NCBI GenBank assembly: GCA_947175045.1
Contig: CAMWLH010000091.1
Location: forward strand, 1 to 7,641
Reading direction: 5' to 3'
Length of the DNA stretch: 7,641 nt
Origin: an uncultured Clostridia bacterium
GTDB lineage: Bacteria > Bacillota > Clostridia > Oscillospirales > Ruminococcaceae
Positions 5,637 through 7,641 of the stretch are shown here, piece after piece; positions within the stretch are counted from its first letter, which is position 1; every line of letters starts with the position of its first letter. Under the pieces are notes generated by a model. The model was given only the letters and a program-made list of their open reading frames with translations, was not told where the DNA came from and searched no databases. The position numbers were made by a program, and so were the translations under genes.

Positions 5637-6770
5637 TCACAGCGCCTGCCGCTGTACCGAATTATATCCCAGCAGATACGCGTTTGAGCCGATGATCTTC
5701 ACATCGCCGTAAACGTCGTCCAGCTCGTATTCCTTTATCCCCATCAGCGAGGAATCGTAGACCTTTAGCCTGTTGCCTGTCAGCAGGTAAAGTCTCCCGC
5801 CGCTTACGTCAAAGGCGGTTATCCTGTCGGGCGTTAGCGAGAACTCCGCGGCAAGCTCCTCATTGTACGCTACCACCGTTTCGCCGTTGAAGCCCGAATC
5901 GTTGAATATCACCGCCCTCAGCCCGTCCGTTTCGGGTATCCCGAATATGGACTTTGTGAAGGTGTTCCGTGCCGTGATCTCACCGCTTTCGCTGTCAAGC
6001 AGCAGCGCGCCGTCCTCCGTCACGACATATATGCCCTCGGGAGTGTATTGCAGCGAGTAGGTCACGCTGCTGCCCGTTTCGGTCTGCCATATCGCGCTCT
6101 CGGCGTTGTTCAGATCGAAGCGCATTACGCTTAAGCGAAGCTCTCCGCCCTTTTCGCCTATCACCGACACGAATATGCTGCCGTCGTTGTCCGAAAAACA
6201 GACCTGCATTATTTTATTTTCGGGAGAAGCCCAGCGGAATATCTGCCTGCCCTCTCCGTTGAAAACGTAAAGATAGTTTGAATACCTCGAGGAGGTTGTG
6301 ACCACCGCGCAGCGCTCGACGTTGCCGATGCTCCCGAATACTATGGTATCGTCGAGAACGCTTGAATATACCTCGGCGGCGCGGGAGTAAAACTTAAATC
6401 CCTTGCCGTTTCTGTCATATATCATCACTCTTCTGGAGTTGGAATCCGACACGGGGTTCTGAAAGCCGTGCTGAATACTGGCGATATTCGCTCCGTCGGA
6501 ATTGTAGGTATACAAATATGTATCGGTCATAAGGTAAAAATTATCCCCCAGCTCGTCCATAACGTATTCCGTACTTCCCGGCAGCGCCACGGGGAATCCC
6601 CCCGAGCCTACCTCCAGCGCCGCGTCCTTGAAAGGAGAGATCAGCCTGTCCCAGTTCACCGCGATAAGTATTACCACCAGCACCGCCAGCAGCGCGACGC
6701 CCATCCTAAGATAAAGACTTCGCCGCTTCGTCTTTTTGCGGAATTTATTTATATCATTCCTGTCGTCCAT
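5637..6770 (-). CDS. DUF5711-like single-pass membrane protein with predicted beta-propeller-like external domain
   Basis: A 377-residue protein of no established function. A basic N-terminus (KFRKKTKRR, 9-17) precedes one membrane segment at about 22-39 (MGVALLAVLVVILIAVNW), then a long extracytoplasmic domain of about 335 residues. That domain repeats a short pattern of strands such as YLYTYN, YLYVFNGEGRQIFRW, IYVVTEDGALLLDSESGEI and LYLLTGNRLKVYDSS, which is what a beta-propeller or PQQ/YVTN-like repeat domain looks like. No catalytic motif is visible. The size, topology and position between truA and cvpA match what I recall of the Clostridia family annotated DUF5711; that is a family name, not a function. 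The start at 6770 is set by GGAGGGG at 6774-6780. A TTG-started extension to 6782 would run through that site and is rejected. The gene begins 24 bases after the truA stop and is probably co-transcribed with cvpA downstream. Confidence 0.8.
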   Translation of the reverse strand: MDDRNDINKFRKKTKRRSLYLRMGVALLAVLVVILIAVNWDRLISPFKDAALEVGSGGFPVALPGSTEYVMDELGDNFYLMTDTYLYTYNSDGANIASIQHGFQNPVSDSNSRRVMIYDRNGKGFKFYSRAAEVYSSVLDDTIVFGSIGNVERCAVVTTSSRYSNYLYVFNGEGRQIFRWASPENKIMQVCFSDNDGSIFVSVIGEKGGELRLSVMRFDLNNAESAIWQTETGSSVTYSLQYTPEGIYVVTEDGALLLDSESGEITARNTFTKSIFGIPETDGLRAVIFNDSGFNGETVVAYNEELAAEFSLTPDRITAFDVSGGRLYLLTGNRLKVYDSSLMGIKEYELDDVYGDVKIIGSNAYLLGYNSVQRQAL

Positions 6771-6773
6771 CTT

Positions 6774-6780
6774 CCCCTCC
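6774..6780 (-). promoter_or_regulatory. Ribosome binding site fixing the DUF5711-like start
   Basis: GGAGGGG lies three bases before the ATG at 6770 (core GGAGG five bases away). It rules out the four-codon TTG extension that the open frame would allow, since that TTG overlaps the site. Confidence 0.75.
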
Positions 6781-6794
6781 AATCTCCCCTATTA

Positions 6795-7538
6795 TCAATA
6801 GAACACCTCGTTGAGATACAGCCCCTCGGGCGGGAGCGTTACCCCGCACAGGGCTCTGTCGCCGCTTTCGAGCGCTTTAAGTATATCCTGCTCGGTGCGC
6901 CGCCCCTCGCTTATATAAAGCAGTGTTCCCGCCGCTATTCTCACCATATTATACAGAAATCCGTTTCCTCTTACGCGAATCTCGCAGATGTCCCCGCGCT
7001 CGGTCACCTCCATATCATAGATAGTCCGCACGGTGGACTTTACCCGTCCCTTGCATTCCGCGCGGCAGAACGCCGCGAAATCATGCTCTCCCACCAGCAG
7101 CCGCGCGGCGCGGTTCATTGTATCCACGTCCGGCTTATAAGGGTAATGATAGGCGAGCTTTTGCAGGAACACGTCCCGCTGCGGTTTGGTGCTCAACATA
7201 TACACATACTCCTTGCCCCTTGCGCAGTAGCGCGCGTGGAAATCCTCCTCCGCCTCCTCGCAGGACAGCACCGCGATATCCCGCGGCAGCAGCGTGTTCA
7301 TTCCCTTTATAAACCCCTCGCAGGGGATCGCGCTGTCAATATGCACGTTAAAGCAGAACCTCCGCGCGTGGACTCCCGCGTCCGTCCGCGAGCACCCGTA
7401 CACCGTGGGAGGCTCCGTTTTCAGCAGCTTTCCCAGCGCCCTTTCCACTACCTCCTGCACGGTCACCGCGTTATCCTGCCGCTGAAACCCGTGATACTCC
7501 GCGCCATTATAGGCGATAAACACTTTAAGATTTCTCAT
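6795..7538 (-). CDS. truA: tRNA pseudouridine(38-40) synthase TruA
   Basis: A 247-residue protein of normal length for TruA, which isomerises uridines 38-40 in the anticodon stem-loop of tRNAs to pseudouridine. The catalytic aspartate is D53 in the SRTDAGVHA motif (50-58). Also visible are the N-terminal YNGAEYHGFQRQ stretch (10-21), FHAR (100-103), GKEYVY (108-113), HDFAAF (152-157) and GFLYNMVRI (193-201), all standard for the family. The ATG at 7538 has AAGGGG at 7544-7549, five bases upstream. It appears to be the first gene visible in a run of six same-strand genes. In many Firmicutes truA follows the ecfA/ecfT transporter genes, but that cannot be checked because the window ends about 100 bases upstream. 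Confidence 0.97.
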   Translation of the reverse strand: MRNLKVFIAYNGAEYHGFQRQDNAVTVQEVVERALGKLLKTEPPTVYGCSRTDAGVHARRFCFNVHIDSAIPCEGFIKGMNTLLPRDIAVLSCEEAEEDFHARYCARGKEYVYMLSTKPQRDVFLQKLAYHYPYKPDVDTMNRAARLLVGEHDFAAFCRAECKGRVKSTVRTIYDMEVTERGDICEIRVRGNGFLYNMVRIAAGTLLYISEGRRTEQDILKALESGDRALCGVTLPPEGLYLNEVFY

Positions 7539-7641
7539 CTTAGCCCCTTATTTAAAAGAATTTTCCGCACCGCGCGAACGCTTTGCGTGCGCGCCCGCCC
7601 GCTGTAAACGCTCCGGTCCGCTTCGCTCCACTGCGCTTGTG
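7539..7641. other. GC-rich leader upstream of truA, no confident gene
   Basis: All three minus-strand frames are open from the window edge: one ends in TGA overlapping the truA ATG as ATGA, and the other two end in TAA near 7551-7556. None of the peptides looks like a recognisable family C-terminus. In particular, none is hydrophobic as an EcfT end would be, though ecfT often precedes truA. The Arg/Ala/Ser/Gly-rich composition and repeated GAGCG/GAAGCG strings suggest intergenic repeat-like DNA or a low-complexity tail. I see no -10/-35 pair here. Confidence 0.4.
7572..7594. repeat. GC-rich hairpin upstream of truA
   Basis: GCGCG and CGCGC (5 bp), one A/G mismatch, then ACGC and GCGT (4 bp) around a TTT loop make a strong imperfect stem of nine pairs. 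On the minus strand it lies 33 bases before the truA ATG. The sequence after it (GGTGCGGAAAATTCTTTT) has no immediate T-run, so it is not a textbook intrinsic terminator. An mRNA stability or attenuation role is possible but not shown. Confidence 0.45.

Larger units (their letters stand above)
810..7538 (-). other. Predicted six-gene operon: truA, DUF5711-like, cvpA-like, clpE-like, SDR, HAD
   Basis: All six genes share a strand with spacings of about 24, 25, 26, -4 and 16 bases, each with its own SD. No promoter-sized gap or terminator-like hairpin occurs between them, so they are probably transcribed together. Any promoter would lie upstream of 7641 or within the GC-rich leader. Internal promoters inside coding sequence are not excluded. 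Confidence 0.7.

Noticed and set aside
7551..7594. Intrinsic terminator upstream of truA
   Set aside because: The hairpin at 7572-7594 is strong, but about 13 bases separate it from the short TTCTTTT run, so the usual stem-then-U-tract geometry is missing.
6468..7607. A 379-codon open frame on the plus strand
   Set aside because: It lies antisense across truA and the N-terminal half of the DUF5711-like gene. Its protein is rich in Arg/His/Gln with no family likeness. It is a shadow of GC-rich coding DNA.

Overview
The window looks like a chromosomal segment from a moderately GC-rich Gram-positive anaerobe of the class Clostridia, most likely Oscillospiraceae/Ruminococcaceae. The reasons are strong AAGGAG-type ribosome binding sites, a Zn-finger Clp ATPase of the Firmicutes ClpE type, a DUF5711-type membrane protein, and a Gram-positive style OadG. 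The organism call is inference from gene content. All genes lie on the minus strand, so the text below runs from high to low coordinates. No mobile element, CRISPR array, tRNA or rRNA was seen.

Region A (7641 to 7539): a GC-rich leader upstream of truA. All three minus frames are open, a strong hairpin sits at 7572-7594, and no gene can be called with confidence.

Region B (7538 to 810): six tightly packed genes that look like one transcription unit. They are truA (tRNA pseudouridine synthase), a single-pass membrane protein with a large extracytoplasmic domain (DUF5711-like), a CvpA-family membrane protein with an unusually large external insertion, a Clp/HSP100 unfoldase with an N-terminal zinc finger and a ClpP-docking IGF loop, an SDR oxidoreductase (FabG/YmfI-like), and a HAD phosphatase. 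Gaps are 16 to 25 bases, and the Clp and SDR genes overlap by ATGA. Several of the natural starts are shorter than the longest open frame, as the ribosome binding sites show.

Region C (809 to 588): an AT-rich intergenic region of 222 bases. It carries a near-consensus sigma-A promoter (TTGAAA, 17 bases, TATAAT) on the minus strand and, upstream of it, two small palindromes that could be operators.

Region D (587 to 1): the start of a second operon for a membrane Na+-translocating decarboxylase. It encodes the small gamma/delta (OadG-type) subunit and then the first 23 codons of the beta (OadB-type) subunit, which runs off the window.

The two operons are probably functionally separate: B joins tRNA modification, envelope and protein quality control functions, and D is an energy-conserving decarboxylase. 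I found no clearly new system. The items most worth a second look are the DUF5711-CvpA-Clp block and the inserted domain of the CvpA protein.
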